Positions 1 through 7,042 of a DNA stretch of 10,218 nt are shown here, one piece after another. The notes under the pieces are model-generated. The model was not told where the DNA came from, made no database searches, and saw nothing but the letters and a program-made list of their open reading frames with translations. Each line of letters begins with the position of its first letter. Within the stretch, counting starts at the first letter, position 1. Origin of the DNA: an uncultured Ideonella sp. (lineage in GTDB: Bacteria > Pseudomonadota > Gammaproteobacteria > Burkholderiales > Burkholderiaceae); assembly GCA_946479475.1 (NCBI GenBank), contig CAMLGG010000195.1:1-10218 (forward strand), given 5' to 3'. Made by a program: the position numbers and the translations under genes.

Positions 1-2
1 AC

Positions 3-2459
3 ATGGCCGCCGGCATGATCTACACGATCGGCGGCTCGTTCTGGGAGTTCGGCGGGCCGGACCTGGATCGCGCGAAGCTGTTCGTGATGCTCGGCACGGC
101 CGAGGACCACCACAGCAACCCGCTGAAGATCGCGATCTCCAAGTTCAAGCGCCAGGGCGGCAAGTTCATCGCCATCAACCCGGTGCGCACCGGCTACGCG
201 GCGATCGCCGACGAGTGGATCCCCATCAAGCCCGGCACCGACGGCGCGCTGCTGCTCGCGCTGGTGCACGAGATCATCGCGCTGGGCCTGTACGACCGCG
301 AGTTCCTCGCCCGCTACACCAACGCCGGCCAGCTGGTGAACCAGGACCCGGCCAGCAACGAGTTCGGGCTCATGCTGCGCAATGCCGAGGGCGACCCGGT
401 CAACCCGCTGCGGCCGCACAACTTCTTCTGGTGGGACCGCCTGACCAACCGCCCGGTGGCCGACCACGCCGAGGGCGCGGACCCGGCCCTGCTCGGGCGC
501 TACACCATGCCCGAAGGGCCGCTGGAGGGCACGCCGGCCGTGCCCTCCTTCCAGCTGCTGCAGGAGCGGGTGCAGCCCTGCACGCCGGAGTGGGCCGCCG
601 GCATCACCGGCATCCCGGCCGCGACCATCCGCCGCCTGGCGCGCGAGATGGGCATCACCGCGCGCGACCAGACCATCGAGCTGCCGATCGCCTGGACGGA
701 TTGCTGGGGCCGCCGCCACGAGAAGGTCACCGGCAACCCGGTCGCCTTCCACGCCATGCGCGGCCTGGCGGCCCACAGCAACGGCTTCCACGCGATCCGC
801 ACGCTGGCCATCCTGATGAGCCTGCTGGGCACCATCGACCGGCCCGGGGGCTTTCGCCACAAGGCGCCTTACCCGCGCGCGGTGCCGCCCAACGCGCGGC
901 CGCCCAAGGGGCCCGAGGCGGTGCAGCCCGAGACGCCGCTGGCCGGCGCGCCGCTGGGCTGGCCAGAGAGCCCGGACGACCTGTTCGTCGACGCCGCCGG
1001 CGAGCCGGTGCGCATCGACAGGGCCTTCTCGTGGGAGCACCCGCTGTCGGCCCACGGGCTGATGCACAACGTGATCACCAACGCGTGGCGCGGCAACCCG
1101 TACCCGATCGACACGCTGCTGATCTTCATGGCCAACATGGCCTGGAACTCGACGATGAACACGTCCGAGGTCCGGCGCATGCTCAACGACAAGCGCGAGG
1201 ACGGCGAGTACCGCATCCCCTTCCTCGTCGTCTGCGATGCCTTCCACAGCGAGATGACCGCGTTCGCGGACCTGCTGCTGCCCGACACCACCTACCTGGA
1301 GCGACACGACTGCATGTCGCTGCTGGATCGGCCGATCTCGGAGTTCGACGGCCCGGTCGATTCGGTGCGCATCCCGGTGCTGCCCGTGACGGGCCAGTGC
1401 AAGCCCTTCCAGGAGGTGCTGGTCGAGCTGGCCTCGCGGCTGAAGCTGCCGGCCTTCGTGCACGCCGACGGCCGGCGCAAGTACCGCGACTACCCGGACT
1501 TCATCGTCAACTACGAGACCGCGCCGGGCTCGGGCATCGGCTTCCTCGCGGGCTGGCGCGGGCGCGGCGGCGAGAAGTCGATGCGCGGCGAGCCCAACCC
1601 GCGCCAGTGGGAGATGTACGCGAAGAACCACTGCGTCTTCCACCACCGCCTCTCGCCCTCGCTGCAGTACATGCGCAACTGGAACCAGGGCTACATGGAG
1701 TGGGCGCAGCAGGCGGGCCTGCGGCGCGACCGCGATCCCATCGTCATCCACCTGTACTCGGAGTTCCTGCAGCGCTTCCGCCTCGCGGCCCAGGGCCGGC
1801 ACCCGGGCAAGCAGCCGCCGGATCGCCTGCGAGACCGCGTCGCCACCTACTTCGACCCGCTGCCCTTCTACTACGCGCCGCTGGAGCACCAGGCGACCGA
1901 CACCCAGCGCTACCCGTTGAACGCGGTGACGCAGCGGCCGATGGCGATGTACCACTCCTGGGATTCGCAGAACGCCTGGCTGCGGCAGATCCACGCCCAC
2001 AACTTCCTGTTCGTCAACACGAAGACCGCGCAGGCGGCCGGCATCGCCGACGGCGGCTGGATGTGGGTCGAGTCGCCCTGGGGCCGCGTGCGCTGCCTGT
2101 GCCGCCACTCCGAGGCGGTGGAGCCCGGCACGGTGTGGACCTGGAACGCGATCGGCAAGGCGGCCGGCGCCTGGGGCCTCTCGGCCGATGCCAACGAATC
2201 GCGCCGCGGTTTCCTGCTCAACCACCTGATCAGCGAGGAGCTGCCCGGGCCGGGCGGCGGCGCGCCGATGTCGAACTCCGACCCCGTCACCGGCCAGGCG
2301 GCCTGGTACGACGTGCGGGTGAGCATCCGGCCGGCCGACGAGGGCGAGCCGGCCGAGACCTCGCCGCAGTTCGAGGCGATGCCCTCCGCGCCCGGCATGG
2401 GCGCCACGCCGCCGAAGCGCCGCGGCTGGATGGCCGGCCTGATGAAGGTCATGAAATGA
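3..2459 (+). CDS. soeA: SoeA-like molybdopterin oxidoreductase, catalytic subunit of sulfite dehydrogenase (5' partial)
   Basis: This is the large subunit of a DMSO-reductase-superfamily enzyme. In the SoeABC type it oxidises sulfite to sulfate in the cytoplasm and passes electrons to SoeB. The visible 818 residues are open at the window edge; the family is usually about 950-1000 residues, so the N-terminal [4Fe-4S] domain and probably the Mo-ligand residue lie upstream and the ATG at position 3 is internal. Seen here: a molybdopterin-domain stretch LFVMLGTAEDHHSNP near residue 27, the family block with ADLLLPDTTYLER near residues 420-435, and a C-terminal dinucleotide-binding domain from about residue 636 (RYPLNAVTQRP) to 760. 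A Pro/Glu-rich linker and a basic tail (KRRGWMAGLMKVMK) end the protein. The identification as Soe rests mainly on the adjacent SoeB/SoeC and TauE genes; another sulfur-compound oxidoreductase of the same family is the alternative. Confidence 0.88.
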   Translation: MAAGMIYTIGGSFWEFGGPDLDRAKLFVMLGTAEDHHSNPLKIAISKFKRQGGKFIAINPVRTGYAAIADEWIPIKPGTDGALLLALVHEIIALGLYDREFLARYTNAGQLVNQDPASNEFGLMLRNAEGDPVNPLRPHNFFWWDRLTNRPVADHAEGADPALLGRYTMPEGPLEGTPAVPSFQLLQERVQPCTPEWAAGITGIPAATIRRLAREMGITARDQTIELPIAWTDCWGRRHEKVTGNPVAFHAMRGLAAHSNGFHAIRTLAILMSLLGTIDRPGGFRHKAPYPRAVPPNARPPKGPEAVQPETPLAGAPLGWPESPDDLFVDAAGEPVRIDRAFSWEHPLSAHGLMHNVITNAWRGNPYPIDTLLIFMANMAWNSTMNTSEVRRMLNDKREDGEYRIPFLVVCDAFHSEMTAFADLLLPDTTYLERHDCMSLLDRPISEFDGPVDSVRIPVLPVTGQCKPFQEVLVELASRLKLPAFVHADGRRKYRDYPDFIVNYETAPGSGIGFLAGWRGRGGEKSMRGEPNPRQWEMYAKNHCVFHHRLSPSLQYMRNWNQGYMEWAQQAGLRRDRDPIVIHLYSEFLQRFRLAAQGRHPGKQPPDRLRDRVATYFDPLPFYYAPLEHQATDTQRYPLNAVTQRPMAMYHSWDSQNAWLRQIHAHNFLFVNTKTAQAAGIADGGWMWVESPWGRVRCLCRHSEAVEPGTVWTWNAIGKAAGAWGLSADANESRRGFLLNHLISEELPGPGGGAPMSNSDPVTGQAAWYDVRVSIRPADEGEPAETSPQFEAMPSAPGMGATPPKRRGWMAGLMKVMK

Positions 2460-3178
2460 CCCAGCTCGCCCTGGTCATCGACCTCAACGTGTGCGTCGGC
2501 TGCCATGCCTGCGTGACGAGCTGCAAGCAGTGGAACACCTCGGGCGCGGCCGGCCCGCTGACCGACCTCGACCCCTACGGCGCGGACCCGAGCGGCACCT
2601 TCTTCAACCGGGTGCAGACCTTCGAGGTCGGCAGCTTCCCGAACACGCAGACGGTGCACTTCCCCAAGAGCTGCGTGCACTGCGAGGACCCGCCCTGCGT
2701 CCCGGTGTGCCCCACCGGTGCGAGCTACAAGCGCGCCGAGGACGGCATCGTGCTCGTCGACTACGACAAGTGCATAGGCTGCAAGTACTGCTCCTGGGCC
2801 TGCCCCTACGGCGCGCGCGAGTTCGACGAGGAGCGCAAGGTGATGAGCAAGTGCACGCTGTGCGTGGACCGCGTCACCGACAAGAGCCTGCCCGAGGCCG
2901 AGCGCAAGCCGGCCTGCGTGCTGGCCTGCCCGCCCGGCGCGCGGCTGTTCGGCGACATCCACGACCCGGCCTCGGCCGTGTCGACGGCGATCCAGGAGCG
3001 CGGCGGCTACGCGCTGATGCCCGAGTGGGGCACCCGACCGGCCAACCACTACCTGCCGCGGCGCAAGGCGCAGATCACGCTGCATCCCGAGGACCTGCAG
3101 CGCGTGGACAACCCGCTCAAGATCGACGGCCAGCAGCCGGAGCCGCTGGCGCCGGGACGGGAGGACTTCGCCACATGA
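2456..3178 (+). CDS. soeB: SoeB-like 4Fe-4S ferredoxin subunit of sulfite dehydrogenase
   Basis: Electron-transfer subunit of 240 residues carrying electrons from the molybdenum subunit to the membrane anchor. Sixteen cysteines form four [4Fe-4S] sites: C13/16/19/23, C73/76/81/85, C106/109/112/116 and C133/136/154/158, the DmsB/PsrB/NrfC pattern. The N-terminus (ALVIDLNVCVGCHACVTSC) and the following NTSG...FFNRVQTFEVG stretch are typical of SoeB. The start ATG at 2456 overlaps the soeA stop codon (ATGA), with GAAGG at 2444-2448 as ribosome-binding site, so translation is likely coupled. There is no signal peptide, in keeping with a cytoplasm-facing complex. A much longer open frame covers this region but its upstream part is only the shadow of soeA. 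Confidence 0.93.
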   Translation: MTQLALVIDLNVCVGCHACVTSCKQWNTSGAAGPLTDLDPYGADPSGTFFNRVQTFEVGSFPNTQTVHFPKSCVHCEDPPCVPVCPTGASYKRAEDGIVLVDYDKCIGCKYCSWACPYGAREFDEERKVMSKCTLCVDRVTDKSLPEAERKPACVLACPPGARLFGDIHDPASAVSTAIQERGGYALMPEWGTRPANHYLPRRKAQITLHPEDLQRVDNPLKIDGQQPEPLAPGREDFAT

Positions 3179-4089
3179 AGCCCGCCTTCTCGGTCATCTT
3201 CCTGACCACGCTCATCGGCGCCGGCCAGGGCCTGTTCCTCGCGCTGTACGCGGCCGAGCTGGCGGGCCTGGGCCCGACGGTCTTCGTGCCCGGCGCGGCG
3301 CTGGCGCTGCTGCTGTGCGGGCTGGGACTCGTCGCCTCCTTCTTCCACCTCGGCCATCCCGAACGCGCCTGGCGCGCCGCGGCGATGTGGCGCACGTCCT
3401 GGCTTTCGCGCGAAGTGATCGCGCTGCCCCTGTTCATGGCCTCGCTCGCCGCCTGGGGCGGTGCGCACCTGGCCGGGCTGGCCGGCACGCGCTGGCTGGG
3501 CGCGCTCGCGGCCGTGCTGTGCCTGGCCCTGTTCGCCTGCACCGCGATGATCTATGCCTCGATCCGCTTCCTGCAGGAGTGGGCCAGTCCGCTGACGCTG
3601 CTGAACTACCTGCTGCTGGGATGCGCTTCGGGCGCGACGCTGGCGAGTGCCCTGGTGGCCGCCTGGCTCACGCCCACCGAGGCGGCGCCCTTCGCCGCCG
3701 CGGCGCTGATCCTGACGATCGCGGGGCTCGCGTCGCGCGCGGCTTCGCTGCGGCGAAACGCCCGGCTGAAGCCGCGCTCCACGCTGCAGTCGGCGATCGG
3801 CATCAAGCACCCGGTGATCGCCCAGCGCTCGCAGGGCTTCATGGGAGGCTCGTTCAACACGCGCGAGTTCTTCCACGGCCGCAGCCCGGCCTTCCTGCGC
3901 TCGGTGAAGTGGTTCTTCCTCGCCGCGGCCTTCGTGCTGCCGGCCGTGCTCCTGGCACTCGGCCCGGCCTCGCCCGCATCGCTGGGCGCGGCTTTCGCGG
4001 TGCAGTTCGCCGGGCTGCTGGCCGAGCGCTGGTTCTTCTTCGCCCAGGCCAACCACCCGCAGAACCTGTACTACCAGGCGATCTCCTGA
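3175..4089 (+). CDS. soeC: SoeC-like membrane anchor subunit (DmsC family)
   Basis: Integral membrane quinone-reactive anchor of 304 residues, expected to hold SoeAB at the inner face of the cytoplasmic membrane and deliver electrons to quinone. Eight hydrophobic segments are visible, at roughly residues 5-29, 35-57, 80-102, 106-130, 138-164, 171-190, 245-263 and 268-291, matching the DmsC topology. Family landmarks are FFHLGHPERAW (residues 56-66) after helix 2 and FNTREFFHG (227-235) in the long loop before helix 7. The ATG at 3175 overlaps the soeB stop (ATGA) and is preceded by a strong GGGAGGA site at 3159-3165, nine bases upstream, which fixes the start despite a longer upstream open frame. 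DmsC-type anchors lack heme; no residue here contradicts that. Confidence 0.9.
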   Translation: MKPAFSVIFLTTLIGAGQGLFLALYAAELAGLGPTVFVPGAALALLLCGLGLVASFFHLGHPERAWRAAAMWRTSWLSREVIALPLFMASLAAWGGAHLAGLAGTRWLGALAAVLCLALFACTAMIYASIRFLQEWASPLTLLNYLLLGCASGATLASALVAAWLTPTEAAPFAAAALILTIAGLASRAASLRRNARLKPRSTLQSAIGIKHPVIAQRSQGFMGGSFNTREFFHGRSPAFLRSVKWFFLAAAFVLPAVLLALGPASPASLGAAFAVQFAGLLAERWFFFAQANHPQNLYYQAIS

Positions 4090-4090
4090 C

Positions 4091-5038
4091 ATGCCGGCCC
4101 GCCCCTCCTCCCCGCTCCGGCACGGCGCCACGGCGCTGGTGCTGCTCGGCCTGTCGGCGCCCGCCTGGGCGGCGCAAGCCGCGGGCGCGGGCCTGCCGTG
4201 GTGGGTCTGGCCGCTCGCCCTCTTCGCGGCCTGCTTCGCGCTCGGCATCGTGGCGGTGCCCGCGGGCATCGGCGGGGGCACGCTGTTCGTGCCCATCGTC
4301 GGCGGCTTCTTCCCCTTTCACCTCGATTTCGTGCGCGGCGCGGGGCTGCTCGTGGCCCTGGCCAGCGCGCTCGCGGCGGCGCCCGTGCTGCTGCGTGGCG
4401 GGCTGGCGAACCTGCGCCTCGCCCTGCCCCTGGCCGTGCTCGCCTCGGCCAGCTCGATCGCCGGTGCGCTGATCGGCCTCGCCCTGCCCGCCTCGGCGGT
4501 GCAGACCGCGCTCGGCCTCGTCGTGCTGGGCATCGTGGCGCTGATGCTGGTGGCCCGCAATGCCGAGCAGCCGCAGGTCGCGGCGCCCGGCCGGCTGTTC
4601 GCCCTGCTCGCCTTGCAGGGTGCCTTCGTGGACGGCGCGACGGGCCGGCGCGTCGACTGGCAGGTCCACCGCACCGGCACCGGGCTGGCGGTGTTCACCG
4701 GCATCGGCGTGCTCGCCGGCATGTTCGGCATAGGCGCCGGCTGGGCCAACGTGCCGGCGCTGAACCTGCTGATGGGCGCGCCGCTGAAGGTCGCGGCCGG
4801 CACCTCGGGCCTGGTGCTGTCGATGGTCGATTCGTCGGCCGCCTGGGTCTACCTGAACCAGGGCGCGGTGCTGCCGATGATCGCCGTGCCTTCGGTGGTC
4901 GGGATGATGCTCGGCGCGCGCATTGGCGCGCGGCTGCTGAACGTGCTGCGCGGCTCGGTGATCCGCCGCCTCGTGATCGCGCTGCTGCTGTTCGCCGGGC
5001 TGCGCGCCCTGGGCAAGGGCACGGGGGTGTGGCCATGA
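4091..5038 (+). CDS. TauE/SafE-family sulfite exporter-like membrane protein
   Basis: Polytopic membrane protein of 315 residues in the TauE/SafE (DUF81) family, members of which export sulfite, sulfoacetate or related anions. It shows the family's two-half architecture: half one carries GIGGGTLFVPIVGG (59-72), half two carries GMFGIGAGWANVPALN (210-225) followed by KVAAGTSG (233-240). The second GGG motif is degenerate (GIGAG). A hydrophobic N-terminus ending SAPAWA (residues 22-27) resembles a signal peptide ahead of the first transporter helix. The start lies one base after the soeC stop, so it is almost certainly co-transcribed with soeABC. The position supports sulfite as substrate: exporting sulfite would protect the cytoplasm when SoeABC is saturated. 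Substrate and direction are inferred, not shown by the sequence. Confidence 0.85.
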   Translation: MPARPSSPLRHGATALVLLGLSAPAWAAQAAGAGLPWWVWPLALFAACFALGIVAVPAGIGGGTLFVPIVGGFFPFHLDFVRGAGLLVALASALAAAPVLLRGGLANLRLALPLAVLASASSIAGALIGLALPASAVQTALGLVVLGIVALMLVARNAEQPQVAAPGRLFALLALQGAFVDGATGRRVDWQVHRTGTGLAVFTGIGVLAGMFGIGAGWANVPALNLLMGAPLKVAAGTSGLVLSMVDSSAAWVYLNQGAVLPMIAVPSVVGMMLGARIGARLLNVLRGSVIRRLVIALLLFAGLRALGKGTGVWP

Positions 5039-5502
5039 ACGTCGCGCCTCCGATGGGCCAGCCTCCCGGCGCGCGGGCCGCGCAGGCGGGCGCCGCGGCG
5101 TCGCTGCAGGCCGACGAGCAGCTGCGCTACGCACGCTGGCTCGAGTGGGGAACACGACTGGGGCTGGTGCTCCTGCTGCTGAGCTTCGCCGCCTACCTCG
5201 GAGGCTTCGTGCCATCGCACGTGCCGCGGCGCCAGCTGCCCGAGCTGTGGTCGCTGCCGGTGGGCGAGTACCTGCAGCGCACCGGCACGCCCGGCGGCTG
5301 GGGCTGGTTGCAACTGGCGGGCCATGGCGACATGGCCAACCTCGTCGGCATCGCCCTGCTGGCGAGCTGCTCGCTGCCGCCGCTGCTGGCACTCGTGCCG
5401 CTGCACCTGCGGCGCGGCGATCGCATCTACGCAGCGCTCTGCCTGGGCGAGGTCGCGGTGCTCGTGCTGGCGGCTTCCGGCCTGCTGCACGGCGGGCATT
5501 GA
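5035..5502 (+). CDS. Small three-helix membrane protein, companion of the TauE-like gene
   Basis: Unrecognised 155-residue protein. The first 35 residues are Ala/Gly/Gln-rich and hydrophilic, then three hydrophobic helices appear near residues 41-59, 101-123 and 130-151. Between helices 1 and 2 is a polar stretch of about 40 residues containing PRRQLPELWSLPVGEYL and several Gly and Trp residues; the protein ends LLHGGH. The size and three-helix layout resemble DUF1634-type proteins often found next to TauE/SafE transporters, but I cannot confirm that family membership by eye. Its ATG overlaps the stop codon of the upstream exporter gene (ATGA at 5035-5038), which suggests coupled translation and perhaps a physical partnership with the exporter. 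An alternative is an unrelated orphan membrane protein; function is unknown. Confidence 0.8.
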   Translation: MNVAPPMGQPPGARAAQAGAAASLQADEQLRYARWLEWGTRLGLVLLLLSFAAYLGGFVPSHVPRRQLPELWSLPVGEYLQRTGTPGGWGWLQLAGHGDMANLVGIALLASCSLPPLLALVPLHLRRGDRIYAALCLGEVAVLVLAASGLLHGGH

Positions 5503-5514
5503 GGGCCACGCGCC

Positions 5515-6342
5515 ATGCACGTCTTCAACCGCCTGCTGCTGGCCACCGAGCATTCGGAGAACGATGCCGGCGCCGAGGCGCTCGCCTTCGCCCTGGCGCG
5601 CCGCTGCGAGCTGCCCCTGGCCGGCGTGCTGCCGCTGGTGAGCAATGCGGAGTACGAAGCCCTTGCGCCCGAGATGGCGGCCCACGCGGAAGCCCAGGCG
5701 CGCGGGCGGCTCGAGGCCCTGCGAGAGGCCGCGCGCAGTGCCGGCGTGGCGCTGGACATCGAGGCCCGGCGCGGCCCCGAGCCGGACCGGCTGATCATCG
5801 ACGAGTGCTTGCGGCTGGCGGCCGACCTGCTCGTCATCCGCCGGCGCGGCCGCCGCGGCCTGCTGGCCAACCTGCTGCTCGGCGAGATGGTCCGCAACGT
5901 GGTGACTCACGCGCCCTGCAGCGTGCTCGTCGCGCCTCGCGCGGCCCGGATGTGGTCGCGCCGCGTGCTGGTCGCCATCGACCCGCTGGGCACCGACATG
6001 ACGGCCGTCTCCATCGCCGCTGCCATCGCGGCGCAGTGCGGGCTGCCGCTGTCCGCCATCGCGGTGGTCGACGAAGCCGTCGCCGCCGAACGCAGCCAGC
6101 GCACCCTGCGCGAGGCCGCTTCGAGCGCACGCGCCCAGGGCGTCGAACTCGAAGCCCGCAGCTGCGGCGGCCGGCCCCACGAGCGGATCGTCGCGACCGC
6201 GACCGCCCTCGGCGCCGACCTCGTCGTCATCGGCCGCCGCGGCGAGGACCGCCTGGCCCGCGCCTGGCTCGGCGGCGTCGCGCAGAAGGTCATCGGCCTG
6301 GCCGACCGGCCGGTGCTGGTGGCGGCCTCCCCCTTCTCCTGA
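5515..6342 (+). CDS. Tandem-domain universal stress protein (UspA family)
   Basis: Soluble 275-residue protein made of two Usp domains, about residues 1-142 and 147-275. Each half ends with the family's nucleotide-loop pattern: RRGRRGLLANLLLGE then APCSVLVAP in domain 1, and IGRRGEDRLARAWLGG then RPVLVAA in domain 2. In domain 1 the Ser/Thr that usually follows the last loop glycine is Glu124, and in domain 2 it is Gly254, so ATP binding may be altered in both halves. Usp proteins are stress-linked nucleotide-binding proteins with no fixed enzymatic role. The gene starts 12 bases after the small membrane protein with a weak GAGGG site at 5501-5505, so it probably belongs to the same transcript; a link to sulfite or redox stress is an inference from position. 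Confidence 0.88.
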   Translation: MHVFNRLLLATEHSENDAGAEALAFALARRCELPLAGVLPLVSNAEYEALAPEMAAHAEAQARGRLEALREAARSAGVALDIEARRGPEPDRLIIDECLRLAADLLVIRRRGRRGLLANLLLGEMVRNVVTHAPCSVLVAPRAARMWSRRVLVAIDPLGTDMTAVSIAAAIAAQCGLPLSAIAVVDEAVAAERSQRTLREAASSARAQGVELEARSCGGRPHERIVATATALGADLVVIGRRGEDRLARAWLGGVAQKVIGLADRPVLVAASPFS

Positions 6343-6360
6343 AACCCCTCGCGAACGAGC

Positions 6361-6996
6361 ATGAGTGACGCACTGAGCTACCTGGCCAAGGCCCGGCCCG
6401 ACGCGGTCGGCCATTACCTGAAGTTCCTCAAGGCCTGCGGCAGCCGGCTGGACCCGAAGACCCGCAACCTGATCTCGGTCATCACCAAGGTCCATTCGCA
6501 GACGGAGCGGGGCCTGCGGCAGTACCTCACCCGTGCGTTGCGCGAGGGCTGCACGCCGGCCGAGGTGCTCGATGCGCTGCTGATGGCCTTCCCGGCCCTC
6601 GGCCTGACCAAGATCATCTGGGCCGTCGACATCATCCTGGCGATGGACCTGCCGGGCTTCTCGCCCGAGGCGCTCCAGCCCTGCCAGGCGGAGGCCGCCT
6701 GGCACGACCTGATGCCCGCCGACGCCCTGGCCGAAGGCGAATCGACGCGCGTGGATCGCGACGGCCGGGGCCTGTTCGTGCATCGCACCGGCTCGGGCTT
6801 TCGGGTGTTCGACAGCCGCTGCCCGCACCAGACCACCGACATCCCGCACCTCGCGCTGCAGGGCCACACCCTGACCTGCCCCAAGCACCAATGGCAGTTC
6901 GACATCCGCAGCGGCCGTTGCACCGGCCAGGGCGACGCGCCGCTGCGCCAGTGGGAAAGCCGCGTCATCGACGGCCGGCTTTGGGCCTGCTGGTGA
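6361..6996 (+). CDS. Fusion protein: carboxymuconolactone decarboxylase-like domain plus Rieske [2Fe-2S] domain
   Basis: A 211-residue two-domain protein. Residues about 20-97 resemble the helical carboxymuconolactone decarboxylase/AhpD fold (LDPKTRNLISVITKVHS... then GCTPAEVLDALLMAFPALG). The redox CxxC of AhpD is absent: the matching positions read TERG near residues 48-51, so peroxidase-type chemistry is unlikely. Residues about 115-211 form a Rieske domain with both ligand pairs intact: C154-P-H156 and C173-P-K-H176, followed by the usual W-x-F-D-x-x-x-G pattern. It is the size of a small Rieske ferredoxin domain, with no signal peptide or membrane helix, so it is probably cytoplasmic. 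It follows the Usp gene by 18 bases and precedes the FadL-like gene by 46. It may act as an electron-transfer accessory; the substrate is unknown. Confidence 0.86.
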   Translation: MSDALSYLAKARPDAVGHYLKFLKACGSRLDPKTRNLISVITKVHSQTERGLRQYLTRALREGCTPAEVLDALLMAFPALGLTKIIWAVDIILAMDLPGFSPEALQPCQAEAAWHDLMPADALAEGESTRVDRDGRGLFVHRTGSGFRVFDSRCPHQTTDIPHLALQGHTLTCPKHQWQFDIRSGRCTGQGDAPLRQWESRVIDGRLWACW

Positions 6997-7029
6997 CTGG
7001 TTCTTCCCCACCACCACGACGACGACGAC

Positions 7030-7034
7030 AGGAG
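7030..7034 (+). promoter_or_regulatory. Ribosome-binding site of the FadL-like gene
   Basis: AGGAG lies eight bases before the ATG at 7043. It supports this start and is stronger than the sites of the two genes before it, which fits separate or higher translation of the outer-membrane protein. Confidence 0.75.
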
Positions 7035-7042
7035 ACAAGGCC

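Noticed and set aside
215..2455. Very long plus-strand open frame running into soeB
   Set aside because: Its translation is Arg/Ala/Pro-rich, as expected of an out-of-frame read of GC-rich DNA; only the part from 2456 is real (soeB).
7008..7030. CCA/CGA trinucleotide runs before the FadL-like gene
   Set aside because: Too few units and too imperfect to call a phase-variable repeat; probably ordinary leader sequence.
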